A stretch of DNA of 64,000 nucleotides, taken from Simmondsia chinensis. Its lineage: Eukaryota > Streptophyta > Magnoliopsida > Caryophyllales > Simmondsiaceae. Where the stretch lies: contig JAGTTD010000024.1 of the NCBI GenBank assembly GCA_018398585.1, positions 8,336,071 to 8,400,070 of the forward strand, in the 5' to 3' direction. Below, in pieces: positions 12,312 to 24,042 of the stretch. Within the stretch, counting starts at the first letter, position 1; each line of letters begins with the position of its first letter. Below the pieces are notes generated by a model. That model did not search any database and had not been told where the DNA came from. It worked only from the letters and a program-made list of their open reading frames with translations. The position numbers and the translations under genes were made by a program.

Positions 12312-12400
12312 TTAAACAAAGAAAATAAAAATAAAAATAAAAATAAAAATAGAAAATAGAAAATAACTCGTTAATTTCCAAATCAACTTAGCCTACCGAT
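12312..12400 (-). other. Leader of the Athila-type element
   Basis: Short leader between primer site and gag. It contains a simple AAAATA-type microsatellite (about 12320-12366). Confidence 0.5.
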
Positions 12401-12416
12401 TCCCCGGCAACGGCGC
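12401..12416 (-). other. Primer binding site, tRNA-Asp type
   Basis: Minus strand TGCGCCGTTGCCGGGGA, one base from the TGGCGCCGTTGCCGGGGA usually found after the 5' LTR in Athila-type elements. Confidence 0.8.
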
Positions 12417-12427
12417 AAAAAACTTAA

Positions 12428-13879
12428 TGTGTATTTTAAAACCGTCTACTAGCAAGCGTATAAGATCGTCATAGCTAAATTGGGTATATGGGTCGTATCC
12501 ACAGAGAATCGGAGTTAAGTTGGATTTTGTTATTAACAAGCGGTTGAAATCGAGTTTTGAGTTGGTTTAAATGATTTGTTAACTAAAATAGCAAAACTGA
12601 CGATAAACTAAAGGTGCCAATTCAATTGAGGTTAGTTCAGGGAATGAATTCATGGTAGTATTACTCGTATCCCATCATTATATTCTACTATGACAATGGT
12701 CTAAGAGGATTAGGCTACAATCACTAAGCTTGGGTTAGTATTTAATTTAGGGCTTAGGGTAATGAACTAGTCTAAAAGCATAACCTATCGTATCACCCTA
12801 CGTGTAGCACAAGTTATCTCATTAGCACTACTTAATTCCTTTGTCACTCCTGACCATATATTAATTTGTATAAAGATAGTGTTTAGGGTTGGGTACAACT
12901 TTAACCCTACCCATGCGTGAAAACTAGTTATGTTATAGTCTCGGCTACAAGCTCATAGACTAACGCTTATAATTTGGAAATCTTAACATGGCTACAAGCT
13001 CACACAAAGAAAACCAAACAACGATCATAAATTTCCCATAGGGGTGTATATATAACATAACAAAATCATTGTTTACAATAAAATATAAATCTGGGATACG
13101 GACGGCTACCCGTCCTTCATCCCTAAACTAAAAGTCTACTCCTTCATAGGAGTTACAAACATCATGAAACCTAAGAAAGAAAACAATAATGATAAAACGA
13201 AGGATTTGAAGACTCCCCCAATTGATGTTGATCCTTGCTTTGATTCCCCCAATACTCCGACCACCTGCACTTTGGCGTTTGAGAACCCTTTGGTACTCAT
13301 AGCGGCTTCGGGAAGGAGAGGATGAGAGGAGGAGTGGCAAAAGATATGAAATTAGGTCTCCCCCTCTTAATTTATAAGTGGGGTGTCCTTAGGGTACGTC
13401 CCATGCCCTCCCCGATCGGCCGGATCAATCGGCCACAGTTTTCACAGCTTGCACAGTTAAATTAAAACGGGCGTAACTTTTTTTCCGTAAAGCGTTGTAG
13501 GCCAAATTATATACCAAATCAAATCTATCGAAGAGATCTACGTGACCCAAGTGGTTTCATAAGTAGATTAGCAAATTATTGGGTCATAAATACCCTTCTT
13601 TTAACTTTTTGCTCGTTTTAAGCTCGATCAATTGCCAAAATGCATGGTTAGTCGATCCAATCTTGACCCAATGGGTACTTATTTTGTATATGTGGTCGGG
13701 TTTCTCAAAGTAGTCTTCAATCATGCCTTTGATTATGCTTGAGTCTTCTACTTTTCAACATTTGGTTGCTCCGTTGCACTCTAAGCCAAAATGTACCTAG
13801 ATTACAACAAAAACACATATGTAAAAGCCAAATATATTGCAGGAATGAAGAATAAAATATGTAAATATAAGGAACATCA
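12428..13879 (-). repeat. 5' LTR of the Athila-type element
   Basis: About 1.45 kb from TGTGTATTTT next to the primer site to AACATCA. Its 3' two-thirds reappears in inverted orientation at 15036-15979. Shared blocks include the AGTAGACGGTTTTAAA end, CAACCTCAATTGAATTG-like sequence and the CTAATTTCATATCTTTTGCCA block. The small minus-strand frame at 13128-13340 lies wholly inside the LTR and is not a gene. Confidence 0.75.
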
Positions 13880-15979
13880 CAACCCAACCTACTTTTAATT
13901 TCGATTTAATTCATTTTTTCCACATGAAGTCTCTTTTAATTGCAGATCCTTTTGTTATCTCTACAATGCTAACTTTGTTTATCTTTTACTAAACACTTGT
14001 ACGATCCTTATTTCTAACACTTCTAACAAGTCTGTTTAGTATTCTATCTTCTATATCTTCGATTGCAGCTTGCTATTTCTGTCTTTCTTTTTTTTGGATT
14101 TGCTCACTATGCATACCTTAATATGCCAGACCTCAGGTCGTTTCTTTCCTTTCCTTGCTTGTATTTACTTTCGTTGATTTGCATTGAGGACAATGAGGGG
14201 TCATAGAATTGTTTGTAATTTCTATTGAAGATCAAATTTGAGATGTATTATGATGATTAGAATATTTATGTAATGAAATTATTTTTAAAGCAGACTTTTT
14301 GAATCTCTATTTTTTATTTTTTAACTTGTTAGAGAGATTATTATTTTTCACCTTTAATCTTGTGGCATATCCTACTTTTTAGGATGAAATAATGGAAATA
14401 ATTTTAGGAATTTGAATCCACCATTTTACTCCTAACAATGTTGAAATCAATTTCCTATATTTTTATCTTGAGTGATTCCAAAAATAATAAAAAAAAGGGG
14501 TTCCTGTGATATGTTGGTTCATTTAGGCCCTGTGTCTCAAGCAGGTAAGCCCATAGGGGGTCTTAACACCTAGTACCTTGAGCTAACTGGGTCGGGAGTT
14601 GCTGGTCTAAAGCTTGCTGCGTGAGCCACAGGAAAAGCTTAAGAAGAATCAACCAGCTCAGGATACCATAATAAGCTCTAATACCTATAAAAAAAAAAAA
14701 GAAAAGAAAAGGTATGTGCTAATAACAGCTTAGGCTGTGAATTCCTTTGACTTGAGCCATTAGGTCCGAGGAGTGCTCTTCACTCGGTGCCTTGAGCCAA
14801 ACTCGCTACATAGGTCTGAGGGAGATATGCTTGACCGTGGAAAAAAAAAGAAAAAAAAAGCAAAAAAGGGAAACAAGAGAGAAAAAAGAAGCCTTTTGAT
14901 TTAACTATTGATTAGCGGTGAATGATTAGGATAGCTGATTCATTTTATTATTTTCTCTATTCGTCTTGAATTCGGTTTTTCAAATACTTTTGCTCACCCC
15001 TAGCCACCATGTCTGTGGCGTGACCACTAGATCACGCTGCAGATAAATTAAAGAGGAGGAGACCTAATTTCATATCTTTTGCCACGCCTCCTCTCCTTCC
15101 TGAAGCCGCTACGAGATCCAAGGAGTTCTCAAACACCGAAGCGCAGGTAGTCGAAGTGCTGGAAGAATCAAAGCAAGGATCAACCTCAGCGTCAATTAAG
15201 GAAGTCTTCAAGTCCTTAATTTTTATTTATTATTTTATCTTTGTTAGATTTAATGATGTGTAAAACTCCTATGGATTTAGTTAGGGATGAAAGGTGGGTA
15301 GCCACCCGTATCTCAGATTTATGTTGTGCTTTTGGCAATGATTTAATTATGTTATATTCGCACCCCTGTGTGAATTTTTCATGATAGCCTAGTGTTTCTA
15401 TCTGTGTGCTTGTAGCCATGTTTAGATCTCCGGCTTTTTAACGATTAGTCTTGTGCTTGTAGCCTAAACCATAACATAACAGATTTTCACGTATGGTGAG
15501 GATTGATGTTATACCCAACCCCGAACACAATCTTTTATACAATTAATATTGAATTAGGAGTAATAAAGAAATTAAGTAGTGCTAATGAAACAACCAATGC
15601 TACACTTAGGGTGATAAGATAGGTTATGTCTTTAGACTAGTTCATTACCCTAAGCCCTAATCTATATATTAACCCAAGCATCGAGCTTGTAGCCTAAGTC
15701 CTTCAAATTATAGCCCTAAGTAAAATATAATGATGGGATATGTATAGAGTTACCCTGAATTCACTCCCTAAACTAACCTCAATTGAATTGACACTTTTAG
15801 TTTATCATTAGATTTGTTAATTTAGTAAACAAACTATTCAAACCACACAAATATCTAATTTCAACCACTCGTTAATCACTAAGTCTTACTTAACACCGAT
15901 TCTCAGGGGATACGACCCGTATACACGACTAGGCTACGACAATCTCGTACGCTTGCGAGTAGACGGTTTTAAATCACAC
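13880..15979 (+). mobile_element. 3' part of a second Athila-type element, inverted relative to the first
   Basis: Plus-strand copy of the noncoding spacer (13880 to about 14990) followed by a 3' LTR homologous from 15036 to 15979. It begins with CAACCCAACCTAC, which matches the sequence just after the protease in the first element (GGCAACCCAATCTATC on the minus strand). The first element's LTR ends exactly here, so the first element probably inserted into this one. No coding region remains. Confidence 0.7.
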
Positions 15980-16789
15980 TTTAAAATCACATCACTTGTT
16001 TTCATCACGTTTGACTTATTTACATAGACATTTTAGGTATTTGGGTGGTATACTACTGTTATTATGTATAGATTTTTAATAGTCTATCACAAATAAGATA
16101 ATTTAAACTGTGTTTATTAATGTTAATTTGATAGTTTATTCTAATAATTAAAAATATGTAATATATTTACTGCTAGTATAAACCATCAACTATATTATTT
16201 ACATATTTATAAGTTTAGAAACTAGTATTTAATGGAAAAATACAAGTATAATTTAAATGGTAACCCGCAGGTTATCCGTTTAATAATTGAGTTGTGTCAA
16301 GGTTGAGAGTTTCTAACTTGTATAATAAATGGGTCGGGTTTGGGTTGACGCCATTTCTAGGGCTCCTCATAAAACACGAACACAACACAACACGTCATAT
16401 TGTCACCCCTAGTGTCAACACACAGATTCCCGAGAATGTTTATGTAAAATATGGTTAAAAGCTTTTAGTTAAATGATAAAAAAAGTTAATCAGGTGGTCA
16501 AAAGCTATATATTATAAAATACAGGCAGTTAAAAGCTATATATCACAAAATACGGGTGGTTATCTGCAAAGAATACTAAAATCAGAAATAAACACAAAAT
16601 ATTTCAAAATTGAATGGAAAATTCTATTTTTTCTAATGAAATATTTCATCAGGTGGTCATTTGCAACCAATATTTTTTTAGGTGATTAAAAGCAAAAAAA
16701 AAAAAAAAAAAAAAAAGGTTGGTTAAAAGCTAGATAGTATAAAACCTAGGTGGTAAAATGTAAAAAATCATATATATATATATATATTT
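15980..16789. other. AT-rich unassigned sequence
   Basis: No supportable frame. 16480-16780 holds a degenerate tandem motif (GGTGGTCAAAAGCTATATAT and variants) plus an A-run of about 24 bases. At 16384-16413 the sequence runs into GTCACCCCTAG, which resembles the end of a plant hAT-type element. No partner end was found. Confidence 0.4.
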
Positions 16790-17365
16790 CAGCTTGGCTT
16801 GTTCACGGGCCACACATGTATTTTATTGTGAAAATTGGTTTAGGTCTTGGAACCTAGTTTTCTATCATGACGAAAATCCTAAAATAATTTTAGGGGTTTT
16901 TAAATTATTATTTAGCATATTTTTCTAAAAAAATGTTTTTCGAAAAGATTAGAAGAAAAAATTTGTTCCAAATTTTTTTAAAGAATTTGAATATTTTGGG
17001 AGCCACACTGCAGGTGCTGGAAGTGATCATTGCGAAAAAAATCTTGAGGTGTCAAGAGACTTTCTTGTAGTTTCATATCTTCAAGTTGGAGTTGGGATTC
17101 ACACTCCAGGTATGTTTAAAATTAAGTATTTAATAATTAATTTATTTTTCCTTTATTTTGTTTATTCTTCATGCTTTATTTGTACTTATTTTATTCTATG
17201 TTTTTCAATTATTATATTATGAACCTTTTAGAGTAGGATCTTGATCTAATTAAATAGTTTAATTAGATCGAGGTTATAGATTTAAAATTAAAAATTTTAA
17301 ATTGGTATCCACTGTGCTCGTTCTAGCCGATCTAAGGAAATTTTTTTGAAAATATGTTCGCAACA
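16790..17365 (+). repeat. Truncated copia LTR, related to element E
   Basis: The last roughly 550 bases of an LTR resembling 39270-39811. Shared blocks include GAACCTAGTTTTCTATCATG, GATCTAATTAAATAGTTTAA and the TTCGCAACA end. No primer site or coding sequence follows. Confidence 0.7.
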
Positions 17366-17890
17366 TAGAGAACTTTGTCAAGTGTATTAACTTGTCCAAA
17401 TGGATTGGACTCCAGGATAAACCGTTTTTGAAAATGCTCCTCATTATGAGAGAGAATCCAGTGGTTAGTATATATGGTAACCAAGGTAGGGACTGTTGTA
17501 TCCTAATTGGTTCACATATAACCTAGAGGGCCTTAAATATATATAAAATTTAGGATTATTACAATACAAAACCCAGCGTTTGGTTCACATAATAGACTCA
17601 AAACGCATCACTTAGCAAAATTGTGTAAATGGTGGCAATAATGTAAATATGGGCAAGTTCAGGGGCGTTTCCTTTCTGAAAGTTGAATTTTGGGCACTTT
17701 GGTCAATGTCCATTTTGCCCCTGCTAGTGCATACTATTTTCTTGCCCGTGCCACTGCCTATTAGCCGCATTGTACCTTCCTTCCGCTATCCATGCTACAT
17801 GTGTCCCTCATCTAATGGCTCATCTCAAAAGCAGTGTGCATTCTCATCTGTTATGTTTGTATTTCTTTTGGTGATTTATGGCCATTAATG
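17366..17890. other. Low-copy-looking flank, possible host upstream DNA
   Basis: Not recognisable as a mobile element. Element C inserted at its right edge (duplicated TAATG, 17886-17890). With C removed, this sequence joins the promoter-like stretch at 29444-29637. The 79-codon plus-strand frame at 17649-17888 has no recognisable domain. Confidence 0.4.
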
Positions 17891-18300
17891 TGTCAAAACT
17901 CTAAGTGAAATTGAAGTTTAACCTTGTGAAAGAGAGAGTATTGATGAGAAGAGAAGTGAAGGAGATGAGACATAGAAAGAGAATTAGCTGAGAGAGAGAG
18001 AGAGAAATATCTCAAAGAGATGATTGTATTTCATTCCATGAATCATTATTACACTTGAGCAAGCTATACTTATAGAAGATCTAGATACATTGCATAAGGA
18101 CCCAGCTTATAACCGACTTAACTAGAACTAGCCGCCACAATTGACCAATGCTTGACCCTTGGCGCCAACAACAAGCTAATTCAAACATTACAATTCAGCT
18201 TAAGAAATGCATCACCTAACTAAAGCTAATATATCAAGACTTAGCTAACAGAACAACAACACTGCAGCAGCAACGAGCCTCATCATATAAGATTATAACA
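17891..18300 (-). repeat. 3' LTR of element C
   Basis: TGTCAAAACT to GATTATAACA on the plus strand, with a GA-rich microsatellite near 17990-18006. It differs from the 5' LTR by many substitutions and one rearranged block. Confidence 0.92.
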
Positions 18301-18365
18301 TTCCCCTCCTCTTGAAAACATTCTTGTCCTCAAGAATGGAAGCTAGGAAATTGGCTTTTCAAGAA

Positions 18366-18668
18366 TTAAAGCTCTTCCCAAGTTGAAAACCTTGCATCCA
18401 AATTGGTCCATGACACACGAACTTCTGGAGTAACTCTGTCTTCCACTTTAGAAGCACGAGAACCAAGCACTACAGCTGGTTGCAACAACAAAGCTCCATT
18501 CGAGCCAATTTCAGGAGGTTGCAGAGAATGCTCATGGCCCTTCGTCACCTATTTCTTAAGAAAAGAGACATGAAAAATGGGATGAATATAAGAGTTAGGA
18601 GGTAACTCAAGCCTATAGGCTACTTTGCCTATCTTCTCCAAGATCTTATAAGGCCCAAAGAACCTAGC
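18366..18668 (-). pseudogene. Element C chromodomain-type integrase C-terminus
   Basis: C-terminal targeting module of a chromovirus integrase. The 60-codon frame at 18366-18548 carries VVLGSRASKV and VSWTNLDARFSTWEEL, the tail of a chromodomain-like fold that recruits the integration complex to chromatin. The linking segment up to 18668 is broken, though it still reads as the usual lead-in (PPNSYIH-type) in shifted frames. Confidence 0.7.
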
Positions 18669-19925
18669 TCACAACTTTACATTCTTCCTCACAGCTGCAG
18701 TTATTTGCCTGTAGGGCTGCAATTTCAAATAAACCATGTCCCCTTCTTCAAAGTTTCTGTCCACACACTTCTTGTCTATGTACAACTTCATCCTAGCTTG
18801 AGCTTGGTGAAGATTATTTCTCAAAAGTTGCACTAATTGCCTTCTTAGCTGCACCGATTCAGTAACCTCAGGTACCGAAGAGACAATTCCTTGCAGCACC
18901 AATGAAGATGGTGAATCATGACCATACAAGGCTTTGAAGGGTGTAGTGCCAATAGAAGCATGAGCATGAGTATTATACCAATACTCAGCTAAGGACAACC
19001 ATCTTCCCCACACCTTGGGATGATTAAACACCATGCTTCGAAGGTATTGTTCAATGCATTGATTGACTCTTTCTGTTTGTCCATCTGTCTGTGGATGATA
19101 TGATGAGCCAAGAGCCAATGTTGTCATATGAGACTACGGATTGAACAACTCCTTCCAAAAAAGACTTGTAAAAAGCCTATCTTGATCCGAGACTATGGAT
19201 TGTGGCAATCCATGTAATTTGTAAATGTTGTCAAAGAATACTCGAGCTAATTTCTCTGCGGTCATTGGTCTAGCCAAGGTAATGAAGTGACTAAACTTGG
19301 TAAACCAATCAACCACAACCCAAATAACCTCCTTTCCTTCTGACTTAGGCAAACCTTCAATGAAGTCCATACTTATGTTTTGCCAGACACCACCAGGAAT
19401 AGGTAGAGGTTGAAGAAGCCCTTGGTACCTATGATCACCCAGCTTAGTTTGTTGACAAACTTCACAAGCTTGCACGAACTCTGTGACTGCTTTCTTCATG
19501 CCAATCCAACTAAAATGAGCCTTAAGCCTTTGACATGTCCCCTCAACACTAGAATGAAATACCCCCCCCCCCCCCCACCAAGATGAATCATGAGAGGCAC
19601 TGATTATCTGTTGCCTTAGATCAGTGGAGGTCCTAATATACAGCTTGCCCATCAGCCGGATAATTCCTCTAGCCATTGTCACATCTGCATCAGAAGCCAA
19701 ATTGGTCGCTTTGCCAATGCTAAATGCAGCTGTACATTCTTGTGCAAACGTGTCATCTTCATAGGACTTATATACTTCTTCCATCCAAGATGGGAGAACC
19801 ACTAAAACTGCTCCACAAAATCCTTGCTCACAATCCTCTAATCTGTGAAACAATGCATCAGCAGCCAAGTTGTCTTTTCCCTTCTTGTACTCAATTACAT
19901 GGTCAAGTCCTAACATCTTCAACAA
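18669..19925 (-). pseudogene. Element C integrase
   Basis: Catalyses insertion of element DNA. The zinc module has a CEVCQQTK half and an expanded glycine run where the family normally has a GGHSG-like sequence. The catalytic core shows MDFIEGLPKS (first Asp), IVSDQDRLFTS (second Asp) and SSYHPQTDGQTERVN (Glu region). A stop between the second Asp and the Glu block (about 19130) splits it. The glycine run comes from 15 consecutive C bases at 19562-19576 on the plus strand, probably expanded. The end carries FEEGDMVYLKLQPY. Confidence 0.85.
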
Positions 19926-19958
19926 TCCTTTCTTCTGAATCCTTGTGACTATTCTTTG

Positions 19959-21227
19959 CTAAAGCAAATGCTTCAAACTTTGATGGTCTGTCTTGATGAC
20001 AAATCGATGCCCATCCAAATAACGTCTCCACTTATCCACTGCTAAGAGAATTGCAAGATATTCCTTTTCATAAGTAGACAATTCTTGATTCTTAGGACTC
20101 AAAGCTTGGCTGAGGTAGGATATAGGCCTTCCTTTTTGAGATAAGACTGCTCCAATGCCATTCCCACAAGCATTAGTCTCTAAAACGAACTTTTCAGCAA
20201 AGTCTGGCATTGCCAGAACAGGTGCTTCACTCATGGCAGTCTTCAAAGCTTCAAATGCTCCTTGGGCTCTATCTGACCACTGGAATGCATCTTTCTTCAA
20301 CAATTCAGTTAGAGGCTTGGCAATTGATCCATAACTAGCCACAAACTTGCGATAGTCTCCAGTTAATCCCAATAAACCTCTTAACTGCTTTAATGTCACA
20401 AGTACAGGCCAGTCCTTCATTGCTTGTACCTTTAAAGGATCAGTAGAGACTCCTTCATAAGAGATCACATGGCCCAAATACTCCAAGTGAGTCTGTGCAA
20501 AGGAATACTTAGCCACTTTTGCATACAAGTTGTGATTGCGCATGACGATAAACACTTCCCTTAGATGCTTCAAATGCTCTTCAAGAGAAGAACAGTAAAT
20601 CAGAATGTCATTGAAGAACACAAATACAAATCTTCCCAAAAATTTCTTGAAGACATCATCCATCAATGCCTGGAAAGTGGTTAGAGCATTGATCAAGCCA
20701 AAGGGCATGACCACAAACTTGAAGTGCCCATGATGTATTCTAAAAGCAGTCTTATACACATCTTGCTCCAACACCCTGATTTGGTGATAACCTTGCCTCA
20801 GATCAAGTTTGGAAAAGACTTGTGTGCCATGTAACTCATCAAGTAAGTCATTTATAATAGGAATTGGAAACTTATCCTTCACTGTCATTGAGTTGAGCTA
20901 TCGATAATCAATACACATCCTTATCGTACAATCCTTCTTCTTAACAAGAATGACAGGAGAAGTAAAAGGGCTATGACTCTGCCTTATGAAGCTTGTCTTG
21001 AGTAATTCATCAACCTGCCTCTCAATTTCTGTTTTCTGAGCATGTGAATACTTATATGGTCTTAATTTCACTGGCTCAGAATTAGACTTTAGAGGAATTG
21101 CGTGATCCAAACTTCTCTTGGGAGGTAATGCTTTGGGCTGTTCAAACAAGTCCTCAAACTCCTCCACCAATGCCTGCACCTCGGGTTGAAGAATGTTCAC
21201 CACTTCAGTAGATGATATTGCAAACAA
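19959..21227 (-). pseudogene. Element C reverse transcriptase and RNase H
   Basis: Minus-strand polymerase. The N-terminal part (20898-21227) has PVILVKKKD and CIDYR, then an in-frame stop, then [27 protein letters not shown] and the active-site block VFFNDILIY. The family motif has two aspartates (FxDD); here the first is Asn, which should abolish activity. RNase H follows with LETNACGNGIGAVLS, where the first catalytic Asp is also Asn, then YEKEYLA and KTDHQSLKHLL. Two catalytic losses plus the stop show long inactivity. Confidence 0.9.
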
Positions 21228-21296
21228 TTTCCCTATCCATTAATAAGCACTCTTCCTGAGTCCCCTTTTCAACTTCTTGCCTTGCATCAGCTGTAG

Positions 21297-21830
21297 CTAG
21301 GCTTGCTCTGCTACACCTTGCAAAGTAACCTTGGAACCTTGTATCTCAAAAGTTACTGTCAGCTTAGCAAAGTCAAAAATTATTGGACTGAAAGATCTCA
21401 TCCAATCAACTCGACGGACCATATCACATCCACCTAAGGATAAGATCCTGAAGTCATAATCAAATTTGCAATCTTGCATAAACCACTGGAAACCTTGGCA
21501 TTTGTTTTGAGTTACAACTGAATTTCCATCAGCAACAGTCACTGCCAAAGGATGTGTCTTGATCACTTCATGTCCCACTTTCTTAACCACTTTTGGATCA
21601 ACGAAGTTATGGGTGCTTCCACTATCAATAAAGATAATAATTGATCTCTTTCCTGCTCTCCTTTTGATCTTTAGTGTTATGAGCTCCAGTCCCTGTTAAG
21701 GCTTTCATGGAGATTCCGACTTCATCTTCAATAAGTTCCTCTTGTGATTCTTGATCTGAACTATCATTTTCAGCTTCAGATTCTTCACTTGCAGACGGCT
21801 CATTAGCACTAATTCCCCTAGTAGACATGA
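21297..21830 (-). pseudogene. Element C protease region
   Basis: Aspartic protease with the active site IDSGSTHNFVDPK near 21600, i.e. an intact DSG. The preceding acidic linker (21625-21828) runs in another frame and joins it through a frameshift near 21665. The sequence ends in KVTLQG, as in element D's copy. Confidence 0.8.
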
Positions 21831-22147
21831 GGAATTTTGGATTACATTTATGACCAAATTGACATGGCTGATTACACTAGAAGCAAAGCCTTTGAGTTTT
21901 CTTGTCGTTTGCTCGAGTGGCCTTGGGTCTAATAGATCCACTTTGCTATTTGGAACCACTTCCCTTATACCTTGGTCCATCATTTGAAGCAAGAATCATT
22001 GCTTCAAAAAGCTTAGCCTTAGCAGAGGCCTTAGACAATGTTATAGGACCAACTGCCTTTACAAGATTCTTGATTTTGGGCTTTAAACCACTAATGAAGC
22101 TTGAGATATAATATGACTCAGTGGCTTGAGGATAGGCAGCTATCATG
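21831..22147 (-). pseudogene. Element C gag, C-terminal part with zinc knuckle
   Basis: Continuation of the gag at 27848-28334 across the element D insertion. It carries YYISSFISGLKPKIKNLVKA and a knuckle reading CF-stop-CNQPCQFGHKC, an H/C-rich module with an in-frame stop. The D insertion duplicated TCATG here. Confidence 0.8.
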
Positions 22148-22530
22148 TGTTAAGCTTCAATTCAAGGATTGAAGTGAACTTGTGAAAGAGAGAGATTTAG
22201 GTGAGAAGAGAATTGAAAGTTAAATGAGAGATTAGAGAAGTAGATGAGAATTAGAGAAAAATATCTCAAAGTATATTATGAATTTCATTGAATGAATCTT
22301 TTCTTACAATTGAGCAAGCTACTTATAGACTTCTAGATACAAAGCATCAACAAACTTAGCTGACTTATGACAAGGCTCAGCTGCCACATTTGACTCTACT
22401 TGACTTTGCCTAACCGAATTACCCACAATTTGAAACTACTTGGCACCAAAACACCAATTACAAGCACAAAACTAGCAAATACAAGCAACTTCATATAAGC
22501 TATACAAGACTCATATTCCAGATCATAACA
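22148..22530 (-). repeat. 3' LTR of element D
   Basis: TGTTAAGCTTC to GATCATAACA, followed inward by the purine tract (CAAGTGGAGGGGAA on the minus strand). Confidence 0.94.
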
Positions 22531-22559
22531 TTCCCCTCCACTTGAAAACGTTCTTGTCC

Positions 22560-22928
22560 TCAAGAATGGAAGGTAGGAAATTGACTCTTGAGAAAATTCA
22601 GCTCTTCCCAAGTTGCAAATTGCTTGTCCAAGTTGGTCCATTGCACTAACACTTCTTGAATTGTCGTATCTGCAATCTTAAGGGCTCGAGTAGCTTTGAC
22701 AGCAACAGGTTGCAGCTGTAGAGCTCCGTTGGAACTAGCTTCACGTGCCTCCTTTGTGCTTTTGCAGCCCTTTTTCACCAGCTTCTTCAACAAAGATAAA
22801 TGGAATACTAGGTGAATGTATGAGTTAGGAGGTAATTCAAGCCTATAAGCCACTTTGCCAAGCTTCTCCACAATCTTGTATGGACCAAAGAAGCGAGCAC
22901 TTAGCTTGATATTTCTCCTGACAGCCAC
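22560..22928 (-). CDS. Element D integrase C-terminus with chromodomain
   Basis: Open 122-codon frame. It begins with the usual [20 protein letters not shown] lead-in and ILVFHLSLLKK-like bridge, then a chromodomain-type tail with VLVQWTNLDKQFATWEEL and LKSQFPTFHS. Chromodomains bind modified histone tails and bias chromovirus insertion to heterochromatin. It is separated from the catalytic domain by a stop near 22935. Confidence 0.8.
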   Translation of the reverse strand: MAVRRNIKLSARFFGPYKIVEKLGKVAYRLELPPNSYIHLVFHLSLLKKLVKKGCKSTKEAREASSNGALQLQPVAVKATRALKIADTTIQEVLVQWTNLDKQFATWEELNFLKSQFPTFHS

Positions 22929-22938
22929 GGTAGACTAT

Positions 22939-23487
22939 CTATTGAAGTTTGAGATAAACTATATCTCCAACTTCAAAATTTTTGTCCACTCTTCTCTTAT
23001 CAGCATACAACTTCAATCTAGCTTGTGCTTGATGAGTCGTTCCCAATGAAACATTAGCATGAGTATTGAACCAGAATTCAGCTAGAGAAAGCCATCTATT
23101 CCACTCCTTTGGATGAGTGAACACCATGCTTCTAAGGTATTGTTCGATGCATTGATTGATTCTTTCAGTTTGTCTATCGGTTTGAGGATGGTAGGATGAA
23201 CTAAGAGCCAAAGTTGTTCCCAATAAGTTGAACAATTCCTTCCAGAAATGGCTAGTGAATATCCTATCACGATCTGATGCAATGGATTGAGGCAATCCAT
23301 GTAATTTGTAAATGTTATCCAAGAAACATTTCGCCAATTTCTCAACTGTAATTGGCCGGATCAAAGAGATGAAGTGACTATATTTAGTGAAGCGATCAAC
23401 CACTACCCAAATCACCTCCTTACCTTCTAACTTGGGTAATCCCTCTATGAAATCCATACTTTTATTGATCCAAGCTCCCTCGGGCAT
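22939..23487 (-). pseudogene. Element D integrase catalytic core
   Basis: 182-codon frame with all three catalytic landmarks: MDFIEGLPKLEGK (Asp), IASDRDRIFTSHFW (Asp) and SSYHPQTDRQTERIN (Glu). After GTT it jumps directly to HQAQARLKLYADKRR. The equivalent region of element C has about 44 more codons between those points, so D carries an in-frame deletion. The zinc module upstream is interrupted by a stop before CEVCQQTK. Confidence 0.85.
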
Positions 23488-24042
23488 AGGAAGAGGTTGT
23501 AGAAGACCATGGTACCTGTGATCTCCAAGCTTAGTTTGTTGGCAGACTTCACAAGCTCAAACAAATTCAGCTATTGTCTTCTTCAATCTCGGCCAACTAA
23601 AATAAGCTTTGATTCTTCGATGGGTGCCCTCAACCCCTGAATGACCTCCCCACGCAGAGTCATTGGAAGCACTAACAATCTAGTTCCTCAAATCAGTAGT
23701 AGAGCCAATGTACAGCTTTCCCTTCAAGCGGATGATCCCTTTTGTCACTGAAACTTCAGCATCTGCAGCCTCACTGCCCGACTTCTTCACACTAAAAGCT
23801 ATTATGCATTCCTGAGCACTAACAATCTAGTTCCTCAAATCAGTAGTAGAGCCAATGTACAGCTTTCCCTTCAAGCGGATGATCCCTTTTGTCACTGAAA
23901 CTTCAGCATCTGCAGCCTCACTGCCCTACTTCTTCACACTAAAAGCTATTATGCATTCCTGATCAAAAGAATCCTCTTCATAAGACTTGTACACATCTTC
24001 TACCCAAGATAGAAGAACAATGGCTATGGCTCCACAAAATCC
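23488..24042 (-). pseudogene. Element D integrase N-terminus, with tandem duplication
   Basis: Degraded zinc domain and spacer between RNase H and integrase. It contains CEVCQQTK near 23530-23560 and an internal direct duplication of 147 bases (see 23669-23962). Confidence 0.65.
23669..23962 (-). repeat. 147-base tandem duplication
   Basis: 23669-23815 and 23816-23962 are nearly identical; one difference was seen by eye (CCCGAC versus CCCTAC). 147 is a multiple of three, so the frame would be kept. Element C has a single copy at the corresponding place. Confidence 0.9.

Larger units (their letters stand above)
185..13879 (-). mobile_element. Athila/Tat-type Ty3/gypsy element, interrupted by a copia element
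   Basis: Read on the minus strand, the order is LTR (13879-12428), a tRNA-Asp-type primer site, gag, a retropepsin domain and a long noncoding spacer. No reverse transcriptase or integrase is visible, so this looks like a non-autonomous gag-protease derivative or an internally deleted copy. The gag is cut in two by a complete copia element at 3409-12080. Gag reading resumes on the other side of that insert at the duplicated five bases. The left end is uncertain because no matching 3' LTR is present. The lineage rests on the gag and protease style and on the primer-site sequence. Confidence 0.8.
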
